NCBI GenBank assembly: GCA_035279385.1
Contig: DATEHZ010000076.1
Span: forward strand, 1-64,000
DNA from: DATGJX01 sp035279385
Lineage (GTDB): Bacteria > Vulcanimicrobiota > Vulcanimicrobiia > Vulcanimicrobiales > Vulcanimicrobiaceae
Length of the DNA: 64,000 nt
Direction: 5' to 3'
Shown here: in pieces, positions 24,019 through 32,125 of the stretch
Position numbering within the stretch: the first letter of the stretch is position 1
Layout: every line of letters begins with the position of its first letter
Made by a program: the position numbers and the translations under genes
The notes under the pieces: model-generated
Told to the model about the DNA's origin: nothing
Seen by the model: the letters and a program-made list of their open reading frames with translations, nothing else
The model's database searches: none

Positions 24019-24699
24019 ATGCTATCGCTTACCTCGAAAACGATTCTTGCGGCCGCGTTCGCCGCTCTTGCGCTCAGCGCGTGCAACGGAAGCAGCAATC
24101 CCAACACGACACCGCCGACGGCGAATCCGCTCGGAAATCCGCCATATAAACAGGTCGACCGGCTCAATCGTCCGGCAGTCAACGAAGTCTTCGCGACGTT
24201 CGCGCAGCATCAAGCCAACAATGCCGATACGCCGAACGACGACGCCGCGACGCTTAAACCCCAAATCGTTTCATTCATGACCAACGTTGCTGGGCGCTCA
24301 TCGGCAATCGCCGGCGTCGTCGGAACGGTGCTCACGCCCGACGTGCAAATCGCCGACCTGTCCGGCGCGAGCCAAGCATGCATCGGCGCCGCACCGGGTA
24401 CGTGCAACAACTATCTCGGCGTGGAAACGGGCGGCGCAACGCAGCTCCCGAGCGGTCTCAAGCCATTCGGCGGTCGCGCGCTCACCGACGATATCGTGGG
24501 CATTTCGCTCGGCGCGATCTTCGGCAACACGATCCCCGCTTTGGGACTCGCGCCCGACGACAACAAGGAGCAAGACGGACGCGCCGATACCGCGTTCCCC
24601 TCCGGGCATCGTCCAAATCTAACGACCGACAACGTGACCTGGCAGACCGCTCCGAAGCATTTCACGACGACGTTCCCATATTTGGGCGCACCGCAGTAA
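24019..24699 (+). CDS. DUF4331 C-terminal-half lipoprotein, second split locus
   Basis: 226 residues. Lipoprotein signal with lipobox LALSAC (Cys about 22), a short Thr/Pro tether, then QVDRLNRPAVNEVFATFAQHQ, CIGAAPGTCNNYLGVETGGA, FGGRALTDDIVGISLGAIFG, DGRADTAFPSGHRP and TFPYLGAPQ, as in 17991-18710. AGGAG lies eight bases before the ATG. No transporter, TPR or galM gene follows here, so this is a stand-alone duplicate pair under the same predicted promoter type. Function unknown. Confidence 0.84.
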   Translation: MLSLTSKTILAAAFAALALSACNGSSNPNTTPPTANPLGNPPYKQVDRLNRPAVNEVFATFAQHQANNADTPNDDAATLKPQIVSFMTNVAGRSSAIAGVVGTVLTPDVQIADLSGASQACIGAAPGTCNNYLGVETGGATQLPSGLKPFGGRALTDDIVGISLGAIFGNTIPALGLAPDDNKEQDGRADTAFPSGHRPNLTTDNVTWQTAPKHFTTTFPYLGAPQ

Positions 24700-24754
24700 G
24701 GGGCGGGCGCCGGCACTAGACCGTTTTTAGACACTCCGGGTGTATGATACGCGC

Positions 24755-25333
24755 ATGTATCACTTTATCGTGTATCTGCACTTGGTGGCCCTGATCTTGG
24801 CGTTCTTCGCAACGGGACTGGTCGTTGCGGGCGCCCTCGCACTGCGCCGCGCGGACCGGGTTGACGACGCCCGGTTCGCGCTCGGCCTCGCCGCACTCGC
24901 CGCGAAGTTTCATCCCATAGCGGCGCTCGGGCTGTTGGCCACCGGCGCGTACCTTACGCAGACCGCGTGGAGTTGGAATACGCCATGGATTCTGTGCGGC
25001 GTCATTGGACTGGTCATCGTGGCGATCATGGGCGCCGGCGTTCTCGGATCGCGCGAACGGGCGATGCTGAACATGCTGCGCGACACGCCGGACGGGCCCA
25101 TTCTTGCGCCGCTTCGCGAGCGGCTCGACGATCCGGTTTCAGACGTCGGCGGCCCAGCGATATCGATTTTCGTACTCGGCATCGCGTTTCTGATGGTCAT
25201 GAAACCGGATCTGCTCGGCAGTATATTGACGCTTGCGATTGCCGCACTTCTCGGAATCGGCGCCGGCATGGGCGCACGCGCGGGCGCATCTAAATCGGCT
25301 CGGGCGGCGTACGCGGGCGCTGCAGAGGGCTAG
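24755..25333 (+). CDS. Small integral membrane protein (DUF2269-like)
   Basis: About 192 residues with four to five hydrophobic helices (near 5-28, 45-70, 78-100, 140-160, 162-180) and a cytoplasmic loop (RERAMLNMLRDTPDGPILAPL). The pattern recalls DUF2269-type membrane proteins, but I am not sure. ATG 24755 is preferred; an in-frame GTG at 24740 would add five residues. Its TAG (25331-25333) runs into the left copy of the 20-bp repeat, so this gene ended right against the tRNA-Sec 3' end before the island inserted. Confidence 0.65.
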   Translation: MYHFIVYLHLVALILAFFATGLVVAGALALRRADRVDDARFALGLAALAAKFHPIAALGLLATGAYLTQTAWSWNTPWILCGVIGLVIVAIMGAGVLGSRERAMLNMLRDTPDGPILAPLRERLDDPVSDVGGPAISIFVLGIAFLMVMKPDLLGSILTLAIAALLGIGAGMGARAGASKSARAAYAGAAEG

Positions 25334-25351
25334 TGGCGGGAAAGTGTAGGA
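25332..25351. repeat. Left attachment-site repeat: displaced 3' end of tRNA-Sec
   Basis: AGTGGCGGGAAAGTGTAGGA is identical over all 20 bases to 31971-31990, where it forms the 3' end of the intact tRNA-Sec gene. Similarity ends abruptly on both sides. This is the expected remnant left when an element integrates into the 3' end of a tRNA gene. Confidence 0.85.
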
Positions 25352-25654
25352 GAACTTTGCCCTTCGATACCGCAGGCTGACAAGTGAGGCTGGCTCCGGC
25401 TCTGCCGGGCGACAGGCGCCCGGCCCACACTAGCCAAGCCTGCGTTAGGGCCGGATACGAGGCGAGGCCGTATGTTGGCAGATCGTCGGATGAGCTCGAA
25501 AACTCTTCGCACCCCGTCATGTCCGCGTAGACGTCGAGTCGCGCAATATGCGTTTGATGATAAAAAACGTCGCTGCGTCTCCATCGCCAAGACTCGAAAA
25601 CGACCCGCGAGTCACATTTCCCAGGCCTACACTTTCTGCTGTGCCGTTGTCTAA
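25334..25654. other. Gene-poor left end of the island with a long imperfect hairpin
   Basis: No convincing gene in these 321 bases; the frames present are short or cross the attachment site. It holds a nested inverted repeat at 25387-25441: outer arms AGGCTGGCT (25387-25395) and AGCCAAGCCT (25432-25441), inner perfect stem GCCGGGCG (25404-25411) and CGCCCGGC (25417-25424) around a five-base loop. At 25626-25636 there is an 11-base inverted match to the repeat core. Nothing else is recognisable. Confidence 0.6.
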
Positions 25655-26167
25655 CTATTTGCGGCCATAGAAATACGTTGCGCGATCCGCGAACTCGGGA
25701 GGCCAAACGACTTCGAAACGCTCGAAAACGACTTCGGTGTCGCCGTTTACCGTGAAGCCTGCAGGTGCGGCTTGCCGCTTGAAGTACCGTAAGTGAGCCG
25801 TTATCCACCACTCCAAGCTGCGGTCGCCCCCACCCTCATCCCAAGCAAAACGCGCGTCAACCTCGCCCAGTTGCTTGATGTCAACTTGTACGGTTCGAAG
25901 GATGCAGCGGGGAGTGTCGGTTCCATCTATGACCACACCAAAATCTCCGACCTTCGGTAAAGCATGACCTGCGGCGGCAAAGGCGTGCCGAAGCCTTGCA
26001 CTCGCCCGTTTGGTGCCTCCCACAACCTGTGCCACAAGCTCGTCTGCTAGTTCGGCAGTGTCACCGAAAACGATCACTTTGAAATCCGCACCGCTAGCGC
26101 GTGCTGCGCGGGCATAGGCATTCCAAAACAGCCGTACCCGGCGATCGCGATCGAAACTGTCGCTCAT
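25655..26167 (-). CDS. ASCH-domain protein (DUF984/YqfB-like)
   Basis: 170 residues, full length for the family. After a short N-terminal helix (RLFWNAYARAARAS) comes FGDTAELADELVAQVVGGTKRASARL, the ASCH signature containing the characteristic G-TKRASA segment, then PKVGDFGVVIDGTDTPRCILRTVQV and GDRSLEWWITAHLRYF. ASCH domains are PUA-like; some family members bind RNA and others hydrolyse N4-acetylcytidine. The role here is unknown. Cytoplasmic. It is first inside the left end of the island and its start overlaps the following shadow frame only. Confidence 0.8.
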   Translation of the reverse strand: MSDSFDRDRRVRLFWNAYARAARASGADFKVIVFGDTAELADELVAQVVGGTKRASARLRHAFAAAGHALPKVGDFGVVIDGTDTPRCILRTVQVDIKQLGEVDARFAWDEGGGDRSLEWWITAHLRYFKRQAAPAGFTVNGDTEVVFERFEVVWPPEFADRATYFYGRK

Positions 26168-26215
26168 CCGTATCCGATCCTAGCTACATTGGGCCGCGGA
26201 TGCCGCCGAGTTTTC

Positions 26216-26631
26216 TTAGTAGTCGTACTCCAAAAGATAGGAACCGGCAACACGTTCGCAGCCGAGAGTTTCAGCGGTGAAGCGGTTTCGCCGATTGAAC
26301 CGCGGCACGGTCTAGCGACGGGTTTCCGCTCGTCGCGAAAAGTTGCTCGGCGGCCGATGTTCCCAGCAGCTGTCAAATCGATCTTCACCTGCGCGATTCC
26401 GCTAACGCCCTCTTCGCCGGCGATCGCCGGCATCTCGAAGAATACATCATCGACTTTGGCAGGAGCACCACGCCCCGGCCGCTCACCTAGCGCCGCTACG
26501 TGAACGGGCGAAAGCGGAATGAGCTTTACCGATGGTTCCGTACTACATGCAAGCGCTGCAACCGCTTGAGCGGCAATAGCCAGCACTATGGCGGTTACAA
26601 ACACTAAGCACTTCATCTGGAGCGCAAACAT
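26216..26631 (-). pseudogene. TonB C-terminal-domain lipoprotein, broken by two frameshifts
   Basis: The first frame gives a signal peptide with a lipobox (VAALAC) and a beta-rich segment (GVSGIAQVKIDLTAAGNIGRRATF). A second frame then supplies TSGNPSLDRAAVQSAK and a third NRFTAETLGCERVAGSYLLEYDY with a TAA at 26216-26218. Joined, these three pieces read as a normal TonB/energy-transducer C-terminal domain (SGNP-LD-AA, then C--VAGSYL-EYDY). Breaks lie near 26328 and 26281. Each equals a one-base gain or two-base loss. The ORF that stays open to 26164 ends in unrelated sequence. Start could be ATG 26631 or 26616. Confidence 0.72.
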
Positions 26632-26704
26632 ATTCGAGCGAATCCGTAATGCATTGTTGCAGCGTCAGTATAAATACGTAGATTGTGCGGAGTTACAATC
26701 TTGC

Positions 26705-27886
26705 CTACGGAGTGAGTCTGCCGATCTTGCCGGCATTCGTTTCGGTGAACCAGAGTGTCCCATTCGGACCAGCGGTAATGCCACCCGGCTGACTGGATGG
26801 CGTCGGTATTGGAAACTCCGTGACTACGCCGTCAGTAGTGATAGAGCCAATTGCGTTGTGCAGGCTGTCGGTAAACCAGAGTTTTCCGTCCGAGCCGGCA
26901 GTTACATCCATCTGTCCAACGAGCACCTCGGCGCCCGGTGGGATCGAAAATGCCGTCATTGCGCCCCACGGCGTGATTCTATAGACATTTTGCTTGCCGG
27001 AAAAGACGGCGGGGCCTTTGCTTTCATCAAGGCCTTCGTCCGTCTGGGTAACCCATATATTGTGATCCGGACCGGTGGTGATGCCGCCGAGCATGTACAA
27101 ATTTGAGTCAGAGGGAACCGCAACCAGAAACTCGCTGATAACGCGTCCACTCATCGTCATGCGGCCGATTGCATTCCCTTCTACGAACCAAAGATTGCCA
27201 TCAGGACCCGCTGCGATTTCTGCGGCCTCATTTGGGATTCGGAATTCTGTGACCGCTCCGTTCGGTGTCATCTTACCGATGATTGGATAACTGGACGCGC
27301 AGCCAAACCAGTGTCTTCCCGTGCAGATGGATGCGGTGAACCACAGGTTTTGATCGGGGCCGGCGGTCACAGCGCCGGGACGGCTGAGCCTCGGGATCGG
27401 GGCAGAAATTGGAAACAACGAAATGGCTCCCGACGGCGTAATTTTGCCGATGCTCCCATCGCTATGTAGGTCACCGCCGGCTGTGAACCAGAGATTGCCG
27501 TCGCTCCCGGCGGCGATGCCGTCATGAACGTTGGCACCCACGAGCGCAAACTCGGTGATCTGCCCTACCGGCGTAATCCGCCCGATTTTATCGACTACCG
27601 TGTCGGTGAACCACACGTTTCCGTCCGGGCCGAGCGCGATACCGCTGGGGCTGCTCGGCGGAATATTGCCGCTCGGCGGCAGAGTGAATTCGGCAAAATG
27701 TGAGGGCGGTGGTGGTGGCGGCGGTGAAAAGGTGCTACGGCCGCCTATAGGCGGCGAACTTCCAGCGCCCCCGCATGCACTGAGAAGTAGCGCGGCGAGA
27801 GTTGCTGCCACGGGATGTACTCGCATCTTCTGTTGCACGAGTCCCGAATCTGCGCGTTTAGAAATAACCGAAAAAGCATCACGCAT
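26705..27886 (-). CDS. Vgb-like (virginiamycin B lyase-type) beta-propeller lipoprotein
   Basis: 393 residues. A lipobox (LLLSAC) is followed by a Gly/Ser and polyproline stretch and a propeller built of repeats of the form GPDGNxWFT----KIGR-TP--G-ITEF (six or more copies). ATG 27886 has an excellent ribosome binding site (GAGGTGAT, six bases away) but puts 20 residues before the signal core; the alternative ATG 27826 (MRVHPVAATLAALLLSAC) gives a tidier signal but no clear binding site. Despite the family name, antibiotic-lyase activity is not implied: many such lipoproteins are surface propellers of unknown role. Confidence 0.82.
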   Translation of the reverse strand: MRDAFSVISKRADSGLVQQKMRVHPVAATLAALLLSACGGAGSSPPIGGRSTFSPPPPPPPSHFAEFTLPPSGNIPPSSPSGIALGPDGNVWFTDTVVDKIGRITPVGQITEFALVGANVHDGIAAGSDGNLWFTAGGDLHSDGSIGKITPSGAISLFPISAPIPRLSRPGAVTAGPDQNLWFTASICTGRHWFGCASSYPIIGKMTPNGAVTEFRIPNEAAEIAAGPDGNLWFVEGNAIGRMTMSGRVISEFLVAVPSDSNLYMLGGITTGPDHNIWVTQTDEGLDESKGPAVFSGKQNVYRITPWGAMTAFSIPPGAEVLVGQMDVTAGSDGKLWFTDSLHNAIGSITTDGVVTEFPIPTPSSQPGGITAGPNGTLWFTETNAGKIGRLTP

Positions 27887-27920
27887 GTTATCACCTCGCT
27901 TGAGCTCGGTGATCGTAAAG

Positions 27921-28121
27921 CTACTTCACTATCAGCGCATCCGTAGAAATACGTAGAACTTGCAGGGACGCCGTCGGAGTCGGTGACGGCGTTGGACTGG
28001 TCGTCGGTCGCGGCGTCGGCAGGGGAGCTGGAGTTTTCAGCTGCGGTAATGCACCGGAACTGCAAGCCGCAAAAACGCAAACGGCCAAGAAGATGAACGA
28101 TACGACCAGCGACGTTCGCAT
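27921..28121 (-). CDS. Short lipoprotein, probably a truncated relative of the next Vgb-like protein
   Basis: 66 residues: signal with lipobox (VCVFAAC), then a Pro/Thr-rich tether and a short hydrophobic end. Its first 40 residues resemble the N-terminus of the gene at 28128-29225 (MRTSLVV versus MRSSLVV, FAAC, LQLKTPA versus PQLKTPA), but the propeller is missing. It begins 6 bases after that gene ends. This looks like a tandem duplicate that lost its propeller, or a minimal lipoprotein. Expression is uncertain. Confidence 0.5.
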   Translation of the reverse strand: MRTSLVVSFIFLAVCVFAACSSGALPQLKTPAPLPTPRPTTSPTPSPTPTASLQVLRISTDALIVK

Positions 28122-28127
28122 TTGCGT

Positions 28128-29225
28128 CTACAATGGGCCTGCCGTAAGTTGAAGGACGGCGTCGTTCTCGGAATCCGCTCCCCAAATGCTGCCGTCGGGC
28201 GTGGAAGTAATTCCTCGCAACCACGTTCCGGTGAGCGAATATTCCCAAATCGTCAGGTCCGACGGGTTCACACGGGCGACGCTGTGCGCAGCACCCTCGG
28301 AGAACCACAACGTACCGTCGGCCGACGACGTGATGTAGGTCGGATGCGTAAGCGTGTACGGTATTTCAGCTTCGCGAATAACACCCGCGGTCGTTATCTG
28401 CGCGACTTTATTTCCTTGGTTCTCCGTAAACCACAGATTCCCGTCGTTCCCAGTTGCAATACCGGAGGGATAGCTGCTTGCCGTAGGTACATTGAATTCT
28501 GCGATATTGCCCGTCGTAATGTTGAGTTGCCCGATCTTGTTGGCGAGGGACTCCGTAAACCAGATATTGTTGTCGGGTCCGAGCGTCATCCGTACCGTAC
28601 CGCTATTTGGCGTGGGAACTGCGTAGGTTGTTAGAATTTTCCCATCGGTAGACATACGCGCGATCAAATTCCCGGGTGTATCCGCAAACCACAGATTGCC
28701 GTCCGGTCCCGAGACAATGCCGCGGGGACCCGAATCCTGGCTCGACACCGGAAGAGTCAGCGGAAACTCCGTTACGACGCCGGTGGGTGTGATGCGGCCG
28801 ATGGCGTTCACGGTGTTTTCGGAGAACCAAATATTATGGTCCGGGCCTAGGGTCATTTCAGTGGGACCCGCATTAGCCGTAGGCAGCGAAAACTCTGCTA
28901 CGCCAACACCCGGCGTAACGCGCGCGATCGCGCTTCCGAGGTAATCGGAAGCCCAAATATTCCCGTCAGAACCCACGGCGATACCGAAAAGAAGCGCGTC
29001 GTCCTGGCCAACGACGAATGAACTCGGCGACGCGAGCGGATATGGAGTAACCACGACCAGGGGGTTCGGCACCGATGCCGGCGTTTTGAGTTGAAGTGGT
29101 TGTCGTGGGTCCGGTGACGCGGTCGCGTCAACCGTCGGCGGGCCGGAACCGCCCGAACCGCCGCATGCGGCAGCAAAAGCGCAAACCGCGCAAACGACCA
29201 CTACCACGACTAGTGATGAACGCAT
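28128..29225 (-). CDS. Vgb-like beta-propeller lipoprotein
   Basis: 365 residues. Signal with lipobox (FAAAC), a Gly/Ser then Pro-rich tether (about 20-65), and a six-bladed propeller with repeated GPDGNLWF or GPDNNIWFTE motifs and IGRITP-GVVTEF strands. It has the same architecture as 26705-27886 but clearly different blade sequences, so the pair is an old duplication. It is likely surface-exposed. The Vgb catalytic residues cannot be verified without an alignment. Lies downstream of the broken LuxR-type regulator on the same strand with a 63-base gap. Confidence 0.82.
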   Translation of the reverse strand: MRSSLVVVVVVCAVCAFAAACGGSGGSGPPTVDATASPDPRQPLQLKTPASVPNPLVVVTPYPLASPSSFVVGQDDALLFGIAVGSDGNIWASDYLGSAIARVTPGVGVAEFSLPTANAGPTEMTLGPDHNIWFSENTVNAIGRITPTGVVTEFPLTLPVSSQDSGPRGIVSGPDGNLWFADTPGNLIARMSTDGKILTTYAVPTPNSGTVRMTLGPDNNIWFTESLANKIGQLNITTGNIAEFNVPTASSYPSGIATGNDGNLWFTENQGNKVAQITTAGVIREAEIPYTLTHPTYITSSADGTLWFSEGAAHSVARVNPSDLTIWEYSLTGTWLRGITSTPDGSIWGADSENDAVLQLTAGPL

Positions 29226-29288
29226 TGGTGGTCCCGCCTTTCCTAGTCCAAATCGTACGATGGCGCACCGGAGCGGGAATCCGTAAAA

Positions 29289-31756
29289 CTACCTACCTAG
29301 TGGAAAACGGGAGAAGGCAAGCGCCTCGTGAACCGCTCGCTCTTCCGTCCATGTTGCGCCTTCCGCGCAAAGGCTTTGCAGTTCGGCGTCGCCGGCTTTC
29401 TCACGCAGCTCTGTCATCAGTTTTTGATAACCCCATTTTTCCGTTGCCTCGCGTTGCAAAGCGAGATCCCGATACTGCGCGTCAACGTATCCGAGCAAGC
29501 GTGCCGCGCACTCCGTCTCGCCGTGCAGCGCGACTAGCAATGCACAATGCTGCAGCGCAACGGCGATATTCCACGCATTTTGGTCGGGTTGCGCGCTGCG
29601 CAATGCCTGTTCCACCGATATTCTCGCCTGCTCCAAGTCTCCGACGGCAATGCTGTACGCCGCCATGTTGTTAAGGTCGATTGCGAGTTCGGTTGCTTCT
29701 CGTCCGCGCGAGGTGATGGCTAGCGATTCGCTTACGAGCCTGAGCGCTTCTTCAGGATTGCCGTCAGCGAATTCGAGCTCCGCGAGATTGCCTAGAACGT
29801 TCGCGGCGCTCAACTCATCTTTGAGTTCCCGGTACGCTTCCAGCGCCTGCGAGTAAAACGCTCTGCCCATTGCAAAATTGCCGCGGGTGTACGCGTTTAC
29901 TCCCTGCAGCCCTAGACATGAAGCCACGCCGGCCTTGTCGCCCAGGTCTCGCAGCTGCGAAATGGCTTCGGCGATTGCGTTGTTTGCCTCATCGACCTCA
30001 CCCATTTGCAGTAAGCTGTACGCAAGTGAACGAAGCGCATACCCCGCACCACGCCGGTCTCCCAGTGACTTATAGAGCACGAACGCCCGTTGCGCGCACT
30101 CGCGCATCGGCTGCCCCTGCAAGAATCTGGCCTTCGCCAGATAGAGCCGCGCTGCTATGCTGGAATGTTCCGATTCGATAAGCTGTTCGAGCGCCGTTTC
30201 GATCCAGAAACGCGCTTCGGCCGACAATCCACCTACCGACCAGAGTCGCTCTAGTGAGCCGGCGATTGCAGCGCCGAGCGCCACGTCATGTTTCTCGCGT
30301 AGCCCCCACTCCATGGCCGCGCGGTAATTTTCCAAATCCGACTCTACTTCGTTCACCCACACGGCCGTCGAACCCAGTCCGTATTGCTCGTCTGCGGCGT
30401 TAGCGCGCTTTTGAAAGTACTCGCAATGGCGGCGGGCTAGGCATTCGTGTTCGCCGAAGCCCTTGAGTTTTCGAATCGCTATTCGCGCGTAGTCTCTAGC
30501 AATCGATAACGTTCTTGCGGTCTTAACGTTTGGACCGCCAAAAGCGACTTTTCTACCAAGGCTATTATATGACTCACCACATCTGCATCGGTTAAGCCGT
30601 TCGTTGCGCATACCGCAGTGACCGCATCCATTGAAAAGCCCCCGGCAAAGACGCCTAATCTCGCAAACAGCTGCTGCTCTTGCTCGGACAGACGGTCGTA
30701 GCTCCAATCCACAAGCGCTTCGAGCGTTTTGTGGCGCGGCCAGGCCGTGCGGCTGCCGGCAGTAAGCACACTGAAACGATCATCCAAGCTTCGTGCCAGC
30801 TTTTCGATGGATACGGAGCTCACGCGCGCCGCGGCAAGTTCAATAGCGAGCGGAATTCCATCAAGGCGGCGGCAAATCGTGGCGACGATTGGCACGCGTT
30901 CATTCGTTAGCGCGAACAGTGGATCCACCGCCTGGGCACGATCCATGAACAAGGCTACGGCTCCGTATTCCATTGCGTCGTGCGCGGTGAGACCAGAGGC
31001 TGCATCCGGCACGGCCAGCGAACGCAGGCGGTGCACCGCCTCGCCGACAATGCCAAGTGGTTGGCGCGATGTCGCGAGTATGCGTACCTTGGGACATGCA
31101 TGCAGAATCTCGTCAGCAAGTTCTGCCGCAGAATCAAGAACGTGCTCGCAGTTGTCGAAGATCAATAACAGGTCTTTACGTTTGAGGCCTTGCAGGATCG
31201 ACTCGGCGAGCGAATGATCCGCGCGATCGCGCAGGCGTAAAACTTTAGCAACGACGCTGGGCACGAGTGCGGGATCAGCGATCGGTGAGAAATCGCAAAA
31301 CCAAACCCCGTCGCCATTAAGCTCGACAACATCGATACCGACGCGTAATGCAAGGCGTGTTTTTCCGACGCCGCCTGAACCCGACAGTGTAAGGAGCCTA
31401 TTTCGCAGCACCAATTCGCGGACGTCAACAATGTCTTGCTCGCGCCCTACCAAAGCAGTGAGCTGGAACGGCAGATTGTTAGGCCGTGCTTCCAGCGACG
31501 AGGCTCCGCTCGCGATGCTGGCACGCAATAGTCCCGTCCGGCCGGCCTCTACTACGGCGCGCGATCGTGTGGGAGCGTTGAGTTTTCCCAGGATGCGATC
31601 GATATGCGTCTCGACCGTTCGTGGGCTGAGCAGAAGTCGCTGCGCGATTTCCTTATTGGACAAGCCAAATGCGAGAAGCTCCAGTACTTCTTGCTCACGA
31701 CTCGTTAGCGCAGAGCCCTGCGGGGCTCCGGCAATCTGCGGGTTCTGCATCGACAT
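29289..31756 (-). pseudogene. LuxR-HTH / NB-ARC-like ATPase / TPR regulator, broken by a frameshift
   Basis: First frame from ATG 31754-31756 (or 31750): LuxR-type helix-turn-helix at the N-terminus (LTSREQEVLELLAFGLSNKEIAQRLL), then an ATPase with Walker A GSGGVGKTRLAL, Walker B LLLIFDNCEHVL and ILATSRQPL. It ends at LLETTRE-stop near 30482. The second frame resumes at YARIAIRKLKGFGEHE and runs through TPR-like helices to 29289. The family reads LLETxREYA here. The sequence around 30475-30495 has one copy of TACGCGCGAA where two tandem copies would restore the frame, so a 10-base slippage deletion explains the break. It could also be an assembly collapse. Likely regulated the neighbouring lipoprotein genes. 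Confidence 0.8.
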
Positions 31757-31970
31757 CACTCCGCACACGCGTTTGGTTCGAATCATTATAAGCCACCAGT
31801 GGTCATAGCTGGGCAGGCAAGCAGCCGATAGGCGTCTGTTGCCCACGTGGCCTCCGACTGTTAGGACGTCGTGATGACGGCGCATTCACATCGTGTGAAG
31901 GGCAGTGTCGCAGCGATCATCAGCTGCATTGAAAAGCAACAACGCTCGTAAAATCGCGTGTTTGATAATC

Positions 31971-31990
31971 AGTGGCGGGAAAGTGTAGGA
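31971..31990. repeat. Right attachment-site repeat within the tRNA-Sec 3' end
   Basis: Second copy of the 20-base repeat. Bases 31973-31990 are the encoded CCA, discriminator, acceptor 3' strand and part of the T-stem of tRNA-Sec. Confidence 0.85.
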
Positions 31991-32066
31991 ATCGAACCTA
32001 CCAGCCGAGTTGCCCCGGCCTCAGCGGTTTTGAAGACCGTGCGGGCCACCAGACCCGTACTCTCCC
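31973..32066 (-). tRNA. selC: Selenocysteine tRNA (anticodon UCA)
   Basis: 94 bases including encoded CCA. Acceptor GGGAGAGT (5') pairs with ACTTTCCC (8 bp), the T-stem is 5 bp (GTAGG/CCTAC around TTCGATT) giving the bacterial 8+5 tRNA-Sec form, the anticodon loop CTTCAAA holds TCA (read from 32031-32033), and a long variable arm (GGCCG...CGGCT) is present. It reads UGA codons as selenocysteine together with SelA and SelB, both encoded at 48.8-52.0 kb. The 3' end is the island insertion site. Confidence 0.95.
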
Positions 32067-32125
32067 CCGGTCGCGAGCGAAGCATGTACTACGCGTTTCG
32101 CTCGGGCCCTGCGTATTCGCTGAGT

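Larger units (their letters stand above)
25352..31970. mobile_element. Genomic island integrated at the tRNA-Sec gene
   Basis: 6.6 kb lying between perfect 20-bp direct repeats, with the intact tRNA-Sec gene at the right end. Its base composition is visibly lower in GC than the rest (for example 24 of 60 bases in 26641-26700). All genes are on the minus strand: ASCH protein, TonB-like pseudogene, two Vgb-like lipoproteins with a truncated relative, and a broken LuxR-type regulator. No integrase, transposase or mobilisation gene is present, so it is either a non-autonomous element or a remnant that lost its integrase. tRNA-Sec is a known integration site in other bacteria. Confidence 0.8.

Noticed and set aside
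25332..25351. A second tRNA-Sec gene
   Set aside because: Only the 3' 20 bases are present; no acceptor 5' strand, anticodon or variable arm follows.
25290..25811. 173-residue minus-strand frame across the left attachment site
   Set aside because: Spans the island boundary and overlaps the ASCH gene end; composition is not protein-like.
26705..29225. Streptogramin-resistance determinants
   Set aside because: Vgb-like fold is clear, but these are tethered lipoproteins and the catalytic His/Glu set was not verified; resistance is not supported.
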